Below, in pieces: positions 51,125-60,171 of a stretch of 64,000 nucleotides of DNA. The number at the start of each line of letters is the position of its first letter. The first letter of the stretch is position 1. The DNA comes from Paractinoplanes abujensis (GTDB lineage Bacteria; Actinomycetota; Actinomycetes; Mycobacteriales; Micromonosporaceae), in NCBI RefSeq assembly GCF_014204895.1, contig NZ_JACHMF010000001.1, positions 3,038,001 through 3,102,000 of the forward strand, written 5' to 3'. The notes under the pieces are model-generated. The model was not told the origin of the DNA. It was given only the letters and a program-made list of their open reading frames with translations, and did no database searches. The translations under genes were made by a program, and so were the position numbers.

Positions 51125-54100
51125 TCAGGCCGGCTCGATCCAGATGTTGCGGTAGCGCACGTTCGCGCCGGGGTCGCCGTGGTCCTGCAGGCGGATCGGC
51201 CCGTAGGCCGCGGACTCGGCCGCGCCCGCACCGGTCGGGCCGTCGATCGTCACGTTGTCGTGCACCGTCCGGCCGTTCCAGACCACCGTCACCCGGGCGT
51301 CCTCGGTCTTGGTGGAGCCGTTCCAGCGGGCGGCCCGGAACGTGACGTCGTACGTCTGCCACGTCTCGGGTGCCGTCGCCGCGTTGGCCGTCGGCGTGCG
51401 CTTCTGATAGATCGCCGCGCTGTCGTCGTTGGCCAGCACCGCTTTCCCGTACGAGTCGAGCACCTGGAGCTCGTACCGGTCCTGCAGGTAGATCCCGCTG
51501 TTCGCGCGCTGCTGCCCGGTGACGTCCGCCGGCAGATTGGGCAGCCAGAACTCGACGTGCAGCTTGAAGTCCCCGTACGTCTGCTTGGTGCGCAGATCGC
51601 CGCCGAGCACCTCGGCCGAGCCGTCAGCGACGGGCCAGGCCGGCGCGCCACCGCTGGAGTTCACGAACGAGTTCAGGTTGCCGCCGTTGAACAGCGTGAC
51701 CCGGCTCGTGTTGTTGTGCGTCCAGCGCTGCTGGGCCACGTCGGCCCACTCCCAGATCTGGACCTGGGTGCCGTCCGCGGTCGCCCCGCCCGCCACGTCG
51801 AGGACCTTGCCCGAGGCCGGGTTGAGCAGCGAACCGTTGGCCTGCGCCTGCCACACCTGAGCCGCGCTGCCGTTGCAGGTGTAGAGCTGCACCTTCGTGC
51901 CGTTGGCGGTGCCGCCGTTGTCGATGTCCAGGCACTTGCCGTGCGCCCGCAGCGTGTCACCGTTCCTTTTCCAGCTCTGCGACGACGAGTTGTTGCAGGT
52001 GTAGAGCTGGATCTTCGTCTTGTCGGCGGTGCCGCCGTTGTCGACGTCGAGGCACTTGCCGCCGATCCCGGTGAGGGTGCCGGTCTTGTCCGTGGCCGCG
52101 CTCGCCCCGGCGCCCACAGTGAGGCTGTCCAGGTTGACGTGCCCGACATCGCCGGTGTCCACCTTGTAGGCGATCGTGTTGCCCCCGGCTTTCAGGGTCA
52201 CCGTGTCGGTCTTGGTGGCCCACGTGTCCCAGTTGCCGGTGTCGGCCAGGCTGACCTGCCGCAGCTTGACGCCGTTGACGTACAGGCTGACGGTCTTGGC
52301 CCCGGCCGACGGGTTGGGGCCGTTGCTGAAGCGCAACCCGACCGGGTACGAACCCGCGGCGGGCACGTTGACAGTGAACGTGGTGGCCGCTCCGGCCGAG
52401 CCGTAACCGGCGACGAAACCTGACCCCGTGTATCCGGTGTGGTCGGTGGCGATGCCCGCGCTGCCGCTGAGCCCGGAGTGCTCGGCCTCGACCCGGTCGC
52501 TGCGCAGCGTGGTGCCGTCGGCCAGGCTGTTCAGCGTGTACCAGGCCTCGGTGCTCCACAGTGACACGCCGGTGGTGCTGGTGAACGGCCGCGGCGAGCG
52601 GACGTGCACGACCCGGCCCGGCTTGAGCCCGGCCAGCTGCAGCGTCACCTTGAGCCGGTCGGCCGACAGCGTCGCCGAACTCACCGTGAGCTGCTCCTCG
52701 TCGACCTTCGGACCGCCGTACGCGGCCGTCGGGACGTACCGCCACTGCTTGGCCTGGTAGCGCGCGGCCAGCGAGGCGGCGGTGGTGGTCGAGACGGGCT
52801 GGGTGTATTCGAGCTCGAACCCGCCCGCGACGGCCCGCATCGCCTTGATGTCGAACACGCTCGCGTTGTTGGGGGTCAGCTTCTGCAGCCCGTACCGGAG
52901 CTTGCCCTCCTGACCCCAGTTGCCGTCCGCGCCCAGACCGCCGGCGTAGAGCGCGCCGTCCGGGCCCTGGCTCAGCCGCAGCACACCCATCTCCAGACCC
53001 TGGGTCAGCCGGAACACCGCGCCCTGGTACTGGCCGCCGACCTTCTCCAGGAAGCCGCGCTGGATGCCGCCGTACGTGACGTCACCGAAAAGCATCTGAC
53101 CCGCGTACGGGCCCGAGTTGAGCAGCAGCGGGGTGCTCGGCGAGTTGGCGATCTCGTTCTGCGGCAGCCACAGCACGGGCTGGGTCACCGGCTGCGAGTC
53201 GAACGGGCCGTCCGGGTTCGTGTAATGCCCGAAGAACCGGTCCTGTTTGATCTGCACCAGCTTCGACGAGGGCAGCCAGCCGCCCTGGTTGTCGGTGACG
53301 AAGATGTCACCCTCGGGCCCCCAGCCGATCCCGTCCGGGGTACGCAGGCCGCCCGCGATGTACTGCACCGCGCCGGTGGTCCGGTTGATCTTCAGCGTGG
53401 TGCCGCGGTTCGGCGACCCCTGCGGCTCGGTGGTGGCGCCGCCCAGGTTGATCGACACCGACAGGTTCAGATAGAAGAACCCGTCCTTGTAGAGCAACCC
53501 GAAGGCGAACTCGTGGAAATTACCGTCGAAAGGCCACGTCGCGACGCGCCGGTACTGATCGATCGTGCCGTCGCCGTTGGTGTCGTTGAGCTCGGTCAGC
53601 TCGTGCTTCTGCGACACGTAGATCTTGCCGTCGACCACCTTGAGCCCCATCGGCTCCCGCAGCCCCGTGGCGATCTTCTTGTACGTGACCTGGCTCGGCG
53701 ACGTCGCTCCGGTGACCCCGCTGAGCAGGTAGACCTCGCCGGCCACGGTGTCGCTGCCACCCCAGGTGGCGATCGCGAGGCGACCGTCGGGCATCCAGTC
53801 CATCGCGCTGACCTGCGGCTGGAACCCCGACGGGCGCAGGTTGGTCAGCGTGTAGCCCGGGTGCACACCGGTCAGCGGCAAACCGTCGCCCGGGCTGTCA
53901 CCGGCCTGCTCACACTCCTTGCGGCCGGGGGCGGTCACCCGCACCACACCCGCGTCGGTGCTCAGGACCGTGTTCGGCACCACCGCGTACGCGGTCTGGC
54001 CCGGCGGCCGCCACTCGAGCGTGAGCTGCTGGCCGTTGTCGCGCTCGAAGAAATCGATCTTCAGCGCGTGGTAACCGGTGGTCAAGGACTTACTGCCCTC

Positions 54101-54586
54101 AACCGCGACGGCCCCGTGCAGCCCGTCATTGTTGATCACCAGCGCGTCGTCGAGATACAGCCGCGAACCGTCGTCACTGGTCAGCCGGAACGCGTACGTG
54201 CCCGCCGCGGTGATGTTGAGGTTGGCGATCACCTCGGACTGAAAGCGATCCTCCAGCCCGAACTCGGCCGCGGACGTCCAGTTGATCACCGGCAGGAGCT
54301 TGTCGACGTTGGGGGTCTGGCCGGGTTTCAGGGTGCAGATCGCACTCTGCGAGGTCTGGAGATCGTACGTACGCAGGGTGACGCCCGGCTCCTGCGTCGG
54401 AACAGCGGCGGCCTTGGGGAGGGCGGCCTTGCCCAGCCCGCCCGGCGCTCGGCCGGCCGTCGGGGCGGCGGCGGTCACCGGCTGGGCGATCGTGGGGTGA
54501 GCGGCGCTCGGGGATGCGGCGCTCGGTGTGGCGGGGAGGAGGACGCCGACCAGGGCGGCGGTGGACAGCAGCACCAAACTCTTCAT
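51125..54586 (-). CDS. Giant secreted multidomain carbohydrate-related protein
   Basis: 1153 residues. Signal peptide (MKSLVLLSTAALVGVLLP). PA14 domain (about 65-215: YAFRLTSDDGSRLYLDDALVI). Soluble glucose dehydrogenase-like beta propeller (about 235-600: GLRTPDGIGWGPEGDIFVTD, PDGALYAGG). Then a CBM35/6-like domain (about 700-840: RVEAEHSGLSG...VNGVKLRQVSL). Ricin-B lectin domain (about 845-965, repeats GKCLDVDNGG and GKCLDIDNGG). C-terminal DUF1080/3-keto-disaccharide hydrolase-type domain (about 970-1153: TLFNGGNLNSF, FKLHVEFWLP, ANSGIYLQDRYE). It probably binds and processes polysaccharide outside the cell; the exact reaction is unclear. Confidence 0.9.
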   Translation of the reverse strand: MKSLVLLSTAALVGVLLPATPSAASPSAAHPTIAQPVTAAAPTAGRAPGGLGKAALPKAAAVPTQEPGVTLRTYDLQTSQSAICTLKPGQTPNVDKLLPVINWTSAAEFGLEDRFQSEVIANLNITAAGTYAFRLTSDDGSRLYLDDALVINNDGLHGAVAVEGSKSLTTGYHALKIDFFERDNGQQLTLEWRPPGQTAYAVVPNTVLSTDAGVVRVTAPGRKECEQAGDSPGDGLPLTGVHPGYTLTNLRPSGFQPQVSAMDWMPDGRLAIATWGGSDTVAGEVYLLSGVTGATSPSQVTYKKIATGLREPMGLKVVDGKIYVSQKHELTELNDTNGDGTIDQYRRVATWPFDGNFHEFAFGLLYKDGFFYLNLSVSINLGGATTEPQGSPNRGTTLKINRTTGAVQYIAGGLRTPDGIGWGPEGDIFVTDNQGGWLPSSKLVQIKQDRFFGHYTNPDGPFDSQPVTQPVLWLPQNEIANSPSTPLLLNSGPYAGQMLFGDVTYGGIQRGFLEKVGGQYQGAVFRLTQGLEMGVLRLSQGPDGALYAGGLGADGNWGQEGKLRYGLQKLTPNNASVFDIKAMRAVAGGFELEYTQPVSTTTAASLAARYQAKQWRYVPTAAYGGPKVDEEQLTVSSATLSADRLKVTLQLAGLKPGRVVHVRSPRPFTSTTGVSLWSTEAWYTLNSLADGTTLRSDRVEAEHSGLSGSAGIATDHTGYTGSGFVAGYGSAGAATTFTVNVPAAGSYPVGLRFSNGPNPSAGAKTVSLYVNGVKLRQVSLADTGNWDTWATKTDTVTLKAGGNTIAYKVDTGDVGHVNLDSLTVGAGASAATDKTGTLTGIGGKCLDVDNGGTADKTKIQLYTCNNSSSQSWKRNGDTLRAHGKCLDIDNGGTANGTKVQLYTCNGSAAQVWQAQANGSLLNPASGKVLDVAGGATADGTQVQIWEWADVAQQRWTHNNTSRVTLFNGGNLNSFVNSSGGAPAWPVADGSAEVLGGDLRTKQTYGDFKLHVEFWLPNLPADVTGQQRANSGIYLQDRYELQVLDSYGKAVLANDDSAAIYQKRTPTANAATAPETWQTYDVTFRAARWNGSTKTEDARVTVVWNGRTVHDNVTIDGPTGAGAAESAAYGPIRLQDHGDPGANVRYRNIWIEPA

Positions 54587-55332
54587 GAGGCGCTCCAGGG
54601 ACGGATGCAGGTATCGATTCCTGCCGATATCCGTGGACGCTAAGCGCCTTCCGAAACAAAGTAAACAACTTCTAACGTTTCATAGAGAACTTTCGATTAA
54701 AACGACTAAAGTCTTGCCCTCACACCCCAAAGCCCGGGGCGATCCGGGCAGGCGTCCACTGAGGAGCCGTTGAGGCATCCTAGGAGGATAGGACGTCATC
54801 CCCGGGCTGCGGCCAAGGCCCGCCTCGGGGTGCTTCCCGACAGCCTGCGCCTTCTCGACCGGCTCACCGGCCTGGCGGCCTGCCTTGGCACCGAGGACAG
54901 GCGGGCGGGTACGGGCACCGGGGCAAGGCAAGCCCGAGCCAGGGCGGAGCGAGCCGGCCGGAGCGAGGCGACTGGCCCGGGCGAGCCGGGCGCGCGAGCC
55001 GGGCGGGCGAGCCGGGCGGGCGAGCCGGGCGGCCGAGCCGGGCGGGCGAGCCGGGCGGCCGAGCCGGGCGAGTCAGGACGGGTCGAGCGGGCCGGAGAGC
55101 CGGGGTTGACGGCGGAGCTGGGCCAGCCAGCCGGGGCGGTCACAGCGAGGCAAGCCGGGACGACACGGGAGAGCCGGCCAGGCGCAAGGCTGGCCCTGGC
55201 AAGGCGGGGTGAGCCAGCCGGGAGAAGGCGGGGGCAAGCCGAGACAGGCCCGGACGGGCCGGGACAAGGCGAAGCCACCCGAGATGGGGTTGAACGGCGC
55301 GGGTCGGGGCGTGCTGACAGCGTGCGGCTGGC
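54587..55332. other. Gene-poor region with GC-rich repeats
   Basis: 746 bp. The first ~150 bp (AT-richer) should hold the promoter of the secreted protein. The rest is simple-sequence-like DNA whose long frames on both strands are Arg/Ala/Gly or Pro/Ser/Ala repeats, not genes. Contains the minisatellite at 54983-55072. Confidence 0.7.
54983..55072. repeat. 13-bp minisatellite, about 6.9 copies
   Basis: Units GAGCCGGGCGGGC with variants ending CGCGC, CGGCC. Starts at 54983, 54996, 55009, 55022, 55035, 55048 and 55061. Related GAGCC/AAGCC words scatter on both sides. Likely to vary in copy number between strains. Confidence 0.9.
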
Positions 55333-55854
55333 TCAGGCGGCGCAGGAGCCCGGGGGCAGTTCGGGCTCGCTGAGCTGGGCCAGGGACTGGTTGACCTCGG
55401 TGCGGGTGGCCAACTGCCGGTACTGTTCGCCGATCACGATGTCGATCACGTCGGTGGTGCGGGTGGCGCTGTACTGCGGTTCGGCCTCGCCCAGGAAGAA
55501 CGCCCGGATCCAGTGGGCCGCGCCGACCGTTTTCGGCCCGTAGCGGACCACGGCGATCGTGGCCAGTTTGTTCTTGCTCCGGGCGGGTTTCTGCATCACG
55601 AAGCCGCGGTTCTTGAAGTCTTCGGTGACCTGGTCGGCGGTGCCCGCCGTCTTGGTGCCGTTGAGCACGCGCAGTTTCACCTGGGCGGCCTCGTCGGGCA
55701 GGGTGAGCGACACGCGGGGTGCACCCGGCGGGCAGTCCTGACCCGCGGCCGCGTCGGCCTGGGTGTCGCGGGCCACCGCCACCACCACCACGATGATCGC
55801 GGCTACGGCCAGGGCGACAAGGACGACAAGCGCTCGCACGCGCGTGAAGCTCAT
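55333..55854 (-). CDS. LytR C-terminal domain protein, membrane-anchored
   Basis: 173 residues from ATG 55854. N-terminal TM VRALVVLVALAVAAIIVVVV, then an extracytoplasmic LytR_C domain (VKLRVLNGTKTAGTADQVTE, then DFKNRGFVM, IAVVRYGPKTVGAAHWIRAFF). Known: LytR_C domains accompany LCP cell-wall ligases; stand-alone versions are common in actinomycetes. Role in wall assembly is presumed. Confidence 0.88.
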   Translation of the reverse strand: MSFTRVRALVVLVALAVAAIIVVVVAVARDTQADAAAGQDCPPGAPRVSLTLPDEAAQVKLRVLNGTKTAGTADQVTEDFKNRGFVMQKPARSKNKLATIAVVRYGPKTVGAAHWIRAFFLGEAEPQYSATRTTDVIDIVIGEQYRQLATRTEVNQSLAQLSEPELPPGSCAA

Positions 55855-56354
55855 AAATCTGAAGATGCCCAGCGGGCCGGTTCCGTTGCACTGCGACAAG
55901 AGTCTTGACCAAACCGTCACCCGGCGATGCCGTGGGCCCAGGGGAAGACCCGCGGCCGGGCCGTCACCGCGTAGCCGAACGTGACCCGCAGGATGATCGC
56001 GGCGAAGGCAACACCGGCGTCACGAGGCCCGCCGCCACCTCCTAGGCGACGTTCGATCACCCGCTCCGGCTGGGCACGCGGGCCGCCCTCCGGCACTTCA
56101 CCAACAAGGCCACCCTCAACCTGTGGCGGGCCGGCGAGGGCTTGGGCACGCAGGTCTACGACTACCTGGTCAGCGCCGACGACGGCCACGCCGCGGCACC
56201 CCGCCGGCCCTGGCCCAGGGTTACGGCCCGGAGGCGACCGCCACCCTCGACCCGAGCTTGGGCCCGCCGTCCGCTGCCCACCCCGTCGTCACTCACGGCG
56301 AGCCCGTCCGCCCTGACGCCGGGTCCAACCCCACCCGTGGCCGCGCGGGATCGG
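55855..56354. other. Intergenic region with possible gene remnants
   Basis: 500 bp. Near 55914-56000 the minus strand reads AAIILRVTFGYAVTARPRVF then PWAHGIAG and a stop, with good codon bias, like the end of a lost gene. Near 56050-56190 the plus strand reads TFDHPLRLGTRAALRHFTNK, ATLNLWRAGEGLG, TQVYDYLVSADDG, and then continues in another frame (ALAQGYGPEATATLDPS). No intact gene; the origin is not recognised. Confidence 0.45.
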
Positions 56355-57044
56355 TCAGCCGGGGACTTCGCCGGTGTTGACGAGGCGTTCGGCCACTGAC
56401 ACGAGCTTCTGGTTCGAGTTCTGCGAGATGGTGGACAGCAGGTCGAAGGCGGCGTCGGGGGTGATCCGGAGCCGCTCGATCAGGATGCCTTTGGCCTGCC
56501 CGATCAGGTCGCGCGTCTCCAGCGCGGCGGTGAGCTGGGCGACCCGCTGGCCGTCGGCCAGGGCGAGCGCGGCCAGCGTGCCGTAGACGGCGGCCAGGCG
56601 GCGCTCGGACTCGCCGAACGCGGCGGTCCGCTCGCCGTAGAGGCTGAGCGTGCCCAGTCTGAGGTTGTCCACCCACAGCGGCACGCACAACATGCTGCAC
56701 ACGCCCTCACGCACGGCCACGGCCGAGAACTCGGGCCAGCGGTCGTCGGTGGTCATGTCGTCGACGACGATCACCCGTTGCTGCCGGGCGGCGTCGACGC
56801 AGGGACCGGCGCCCCGCTCCTGCTGCAGGCGGTCGAGGACGCGGGGTGGCTCGCCGAGCGTGGCCCGCGGAACGAGCCGGGTGTTCTCCAGCTCGATCAG
56901 GCCGGCCCAGATCGCGGGCGGGATCGTCGCGGTGGCCTGGGTGACGATCGCCGTCAATCCGGCGGGCTCCTCGGCCCGGATGGCCCGCGCGGCCCGGGAG
57001 AGCTGCTCCAGCACTTCGTCGGGCTGCACTTCCAGCTCTGTCAT
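56355..57044 (-). CDS. GAF and ANTAR domain transcription antiterminator
   Basis: 229 residues from ATG 57044 with a GGGGGAGG ribosome site. GAF-type sensor domain (about 25-160) and C-terminal ANTAR helices (TRDLIGQAKGILIERLRITP, DAAFDLLSTISQ). Known: ANTAR proteins bind paired hairpins in nascent RNA to prevent termination. The target is not identified in this window. Confidence 0.92.
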   Translation of the reverse strand: MTELEVQPDEVLEQLSRAARAIRAEEPAGLTAIVTQATATIPPAIWAGLIELENTRLVPRATLGEPPRVLDRLQQERGAGPCVDAARQQRVIVVDDMTTDDRWPEFSAVAVREGVCSMLCVPLWVDNLRLGTLSLYGERTAAFGESERRLAAVYGTLAALALADGQRVAQLTAALETRDLIGQAKGILIERLRITPDAAFDLLSTISQNSNQKLVSVAERLVNTGEVPG

Positions 57045-57170
57045 GACCTCCCCCATCAGGTGTCGGAACACGTAAGCATGAGTCGCGTCGTTTGATGCGT
57101 CGTTTCGCGGCTATTTTAATACCGGACGAGGACGTTGTCCTCTCGGCACTCAGGGAAGGCCGATGGCCGA

Positions 57171-57323
57171 ATGGACAAGCCGGCGATCGTCGCGACGGCC
57201 CGAAGACTGCAGGTGGAAGCGGCCGAGCTGTGCGAACGCGCCGCCGACGCGCACACCGCGGCCGTCGAACAGCGCGAACGGGCCCGGACCGCCCGCGTAC
57301 GGAGGCTGATCACTCCGAGCTGA
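57171..57323 (+). CDS. Small hypothetical protein, 50 residues
   Basis: ATG 57171 (MDKPAIVATARRLQVEAAE). It is one long amphipathic, Ala/Arg/Glu-rich helix (ELCERAADAHTAAVEQRERA). It is divergent from the ANTAR gene and overlaps the end of the next minus-strand gene. No family recognised; could be a real small coiled coil. Confidence 0.45.
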   Translation: MDKPAIVATARRLQVEAAELCERAADAHTAAVEQRERARTARVRRLITPS

Positions 57324-58218
57324 CCACCAGCGACCCGAAACCGGCGGCCGCCGTCACCTCCAGGCCCGATCCGGCGCCCGCGGTCAGCGTCGTGTTCTGT
57401 CCGATGCCGCGCTCCCGCCGGCCGTACAGCCTCACCTCGCCCGCACCGAACCGGGCCACGACCTGCACCGGGACCTCACCCTCGGTGCGGATGCTCCACT
57501 GCCGCACCCCGCCCGACATGCGGATCGGCAACACCCGGTCGGAGCGGGGCAGCGCCAGTACGACCGAATCGGCCCCGCCGGCCAGGTCGACCTCGCGCAC
57601 CACGCCCCCGGTCAGCACAAACGTCGCCGCGCGGACCCCGCCGTTCATCCGGATGGTCCAGGCGATCCGCTCGTCGAGCACCACGTCGAGCCGCCCCGCC
57701 CCGGGCCCGGCGGCCAGCCGGACCTGGTCCCCCGCCACGCTCGCGGCGGGCGCCGGTCCACCGCCGGGCGGCGCGCTGACCCGGATCGGCCCCGCATCCG
57801 GCCGCCCCAGCGTGAGATGCAGTTCGGGCACGTCGCTGACCAGCTCGAACGTTCCCGCGCCGAACGCCGGTGGGCCGGGCGACACGAAGACCGGCCCGCC
57901 GTCCGCCCGCGGCGGCGCGGGCGACCGCTCCCCACCTCCGGCCAGCCCGGCCACGACCACCGAGCTCACCCCGGCGAGAACCGCGCCCGCCACCCCCATC
58001 GCGGCCGCGCGAGGCCGTCGCTTCCTTCCCCCGTACGTGGCCGGCCGCCCACGAACGGGCGGCACCACCGGAAGCTCCGCCGTGGGCGGCTCATCATGAT
58101 CGGCCGCGCGCGGAGCGGGAGGACTGTGCGGACGGTTCTCGCCCCGATACGCGAAGCCCGCCGCCCCCGACAGGAACGGGTAGGTGTCTTCCTCGTCGCC
58201 GCGTACGGGATCGTCCAC
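57310..58218 (-). CDS. Membrane protein with Pro-rich cytoplasmic head and beta-rich outer domain
   Basis: 302 residues. I choose GTG 58218 (VDDPVRGDEED), because GAGGAGG lies six bases upstream; the reading could extend to 58275. Pro/Arg-rich N-terminal ~70 residues, a TM (AAAMGVAGAVLAGVSSVVVAG), then a repetitive beta region with RIAWTIRMNGGVR, DRVLPIRMSGGVRQWSIR and RFGAGEVRLYGRR, a DUF4097-like parallel-beta pattern. Function unknown. Confidence 0.75.
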   Translation of the reverse strand: MDDPVRGDEEDTYPFLSGAAGFAYRGENRPHSPPAPRAADHDEPPTAELPVVPPVRGRPATYGGRKRRPRAAAMGVAGAVLAGVSSVVVAGLAGGGERSPAPPRADGGPVFVSPGPPAFGAGTFELVSDVPELHLTLGRPDAGPIRVSAPPGGGPAPAASVAGDQVRLAAGPGAGRLDVVLDERIAWTIRMNGGVRAATFVLTGGVVREVDLAGGADSVVLALPRSDRVLPIRMSGGVRQWSIRTEGEVPVQVVARFGAGEVRLYGRRERGIGQNTTLTAGAGSGLEVTAAAGFGSLVVSSE

Positions 58219-58281
58219 CGCAGCCTCCTCGTTCCCCCCGTAACCGTCACCAACGGGTACGGACCCGCCCCGCACGACGGA

Positions 58282-59121
58282 TCAACGGAACTGCTCGGCG
58301 CTCAGGTCCTGGGTGCCGACGGCGGCCAGCAGGGTGAGTTTGCTGCGGGCGTCGGTGCCGGGTCGCGGGGTGTAGACCAGCACCCGCAAGCCGGCTTCCT
58401 CGGTGGTCAGGACGTTGGAGTCGAGGGCGATCGCCCCCACGGCCGGGTGGTCGACGACCTTGGCCGAGCTGGGGATCGGGGCCACCGACGGCTGGTCCCA
58501 CAGGGCGCGGAAGCGGGAGCTGCGGCGCAGCCGAGTGATCAGCGCGGGGATCTCGGGGTCGTGGGGGAAGCGGCTGCTCGTCGCCCGCAGGTCGGCCACC
58601 AGTGACGCCTCGAAGGCGTCGCGTTCGGCCTCGGTGTGCCGCACCCGGGTCGGCTCGTCCTCGAACTGCCAGATCATCGCGTTGCGGCTGCCACCGGTGT
58701 GCCGGGTGGGGTCGCCCATCGTGGCGGCGAACAGCGGGTTCCAGTGGAGCAGCTGCCAGACCGCGTCGAACACCGCGGTCGGGTTGTGGTCGAGCTGGCC
58801 GATGATGCGGTGCAGGCTGTCGGGGACGAGCCGGGGGATGTGGTGCGGCCCGGCGGGCTGCCCGGCCAGACGCATGAGGTGCGCGTGCTCGTCGGCGGAG
58901 AGGCGTAACGCCCGGGCCAGGGACGAGCAGACCTGGGCCGACGGGGAGGCCGCGCGGCCCTGTTCGAGCTGGACGACGTATTCGACGGAGATGCCGGCCA
59001 GGCCGGCCAGTTCAGCGCGGCGCAGGCCGGGGACCCGGCGCGGCGCGTGGTGGGCGAGCCCGGCGGCGGCCGGGTCGAGGCGGCTGCGCCAGGCCCGGAT
59101 CGCCTCGCCGAGCTGGTTCAT
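58282..59121 (-). CDS. XRE-family regulator with MmyB-like ligand domain
   Basis: 279 residues from ATG 59121 (MNQLGEAIRAWRSRLDP). HTH: PGLRRAELAGLAGISVEYVV, then QLEQGRAASPSAQVCSSLARAL. The MmyB-like PAS fold (AVFDAVWQLLHWNPLFAATMG ... DHPAVGAIALDSNVL) binds a fatty acid in known members. It is divergent from an SDR gene, the usual target of this family. A 26-bp interrupted palindrome lies between them. Confidence 0.92.
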   Translation of the reverse strand: MNQLGEAIRAWRSRLDPAAAGLAHHAPRRVPGLRRAELAGLAGISVEYVVQLEQGRAASPSAQVCSSLARALRLSADEHAHLMRLAGQPAGPHHIPRLVPDSLHRIIGQLDHNPTAVFDAVWQLLHWNPLFAATMGDPTRHTGGSRNAMIWQFEDEPTRVRHTEAERDAFEASLVADLRATSSRFPHDPEIPALITRLRRSSRFRALWDQPSVAPIPSSAKVVDHPAVGAIALDSNVLTTEEAGLRVLVYTPRPGTDARSKLTLLAAVGTQDLSAEQFR

Positions 59122-59158
59122 GCCCTCATCGTGCCGCACCCGGCCCGGACCGGGGTGG

Positions 59159-59184
59159 TACCGGTCTTACTACCTTGACCGGTA
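59159..59184. promoter_or_regulatory. Operator candidate TACCGGTC-N10-GACCGGTA
   Basis: Perfect eight-base arms 10 bp apart in the 101-bp gap between the divergent MmyB-type regulator and SDR genes. Confidence 0.7.
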
Positions 59185-59222
59185 GCTCCCGCCGCCCGCC
59201 GCCGCGGCTCAGGGTGGGTGCC

Positions 59223-60146
59223 ATGAACGAACACACTCTGGTCATGACGGGTGGGACGAGCGGCCTCGGGCGGGCCGCCGCGGCCGAGCTGCTGCGCCGC
59301 GACCCCACGATGCACCTGGTGCTGCTGGCTCGTGGCACCGCGCTGACGAACAATCGCGGCACCGCCCTGACCAAGGACCGCGTCACCGTGATCAAGGCGG
59401 ATCTGGCGAGCCTGGGGAGCGTACGGGAAGCCTCGAGGGACATCGGGCGACGGCTCGCGTCGGGAGAGTTGCCGCCACTGAGCGGCCTGGCCGGGAACGC
59501 CGGGGTGTCGCTGGCCGATGCGCTGCACACCACGGCGGACGGTTACGAGAGCACGTTCGCCGTCAACGTGATCGCCAACCACCTGCTGATCTCCGAGCTG
59601 GCGCCGCTGCTGCGGGCCCCGGCCCGGATCGTGGTCACGGTGAGTGACAGCCACTTCGGCGACTTCCGGCACACGCTGGGCGCGCTGCCCGGGCCGCGCT
59701 GGGCCGATCCCGCGGTGCTGGCCCGGCCGGGCGCGTTCCCCCGCCCGGAGACGCCGGTCGCGGGACGGACGGCCTACACGACGAGCAAGCTCGCGGCGAT
59801 CCATCTGGTGCACGAGTGGGCCCGTCGCCTGCCCGCGGGCATCGACATCGTCGCCTACAACCCGGGCGTGGTGCCGGGCACCGGGCTGGCCCGTGAGGCC
59901 GGCCCGTTCGCCCGCGCGCTGATGGGGGTGCTGAGCCGTCCGTTGCTGCTCACGCCGCTGGCCGACTCGGTGGCCGCCGCGGGGCGCAAGCTGGCCGACG
60001 CCATCGACGGGAGCACTGCCGCGTCGTCCGGGGATTATGTGGACCGCACCCGCGCCGCCCGCTCGTCGGCGGAGTCGTACGAGCGGAACCGCGAGCACGC
60101 CCTGTGGACGTTTCTCGACGGTGTCGCGGCGCGGGTGGGTCGGTGA
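59223..60146 (+). CDS. Short-chain dehydrogenase/reductase
   Basis: 307 residues from ATG 59223. Nucleotide motif TGGTSGLGRAAA, NAG motif (LAGNAGVSLAD), catalytic Ser in VVTVSDSHFGD and YTTSK. It has an odd in-frame duplication RGTALTNN/RGTALTKD near residues 37-51, encoded by near-identical DNA. Similar to protochlorophyllide-reductase-like SDRs of actinomycetes. Probably controlled by the divergent regulator. Confidence 0.9.
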   Translation: MNEHTLVMTGGTSGLGRAAAAELLRRDPTMHLVLLARGTALTNNRGTALTKDRVTVIKADLASLGSVREASRDIGRRLASGELPPLSGLAGNAGVSLADALHTTADGYESTFAVNVIANHLLISELAPLLRAPARIVVTVSDSHFGDFRHTLGALPGPRWADPAVLARPGAFPRPETPVAGRTAYTTSKLAAIHLVHEWARRLPAGIDIVAYNPGVVPGTGLAREAGPFARALMGVLSRPLLLTPLADSVAAAGRKLADAIDGSTAASSGDYVDRTRAARSSAESYERNREHALWTFLDGVAARVGR

Positions 60147-60171
60147 TGCGGGACGTGCAGCCGGCTCGGGA

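Noticed and set aside
54770..55543. 257-codon plus and 160-codon minus ORFs
   Set aside because: Low-complexity translations of the minisatellite and its surroundings.
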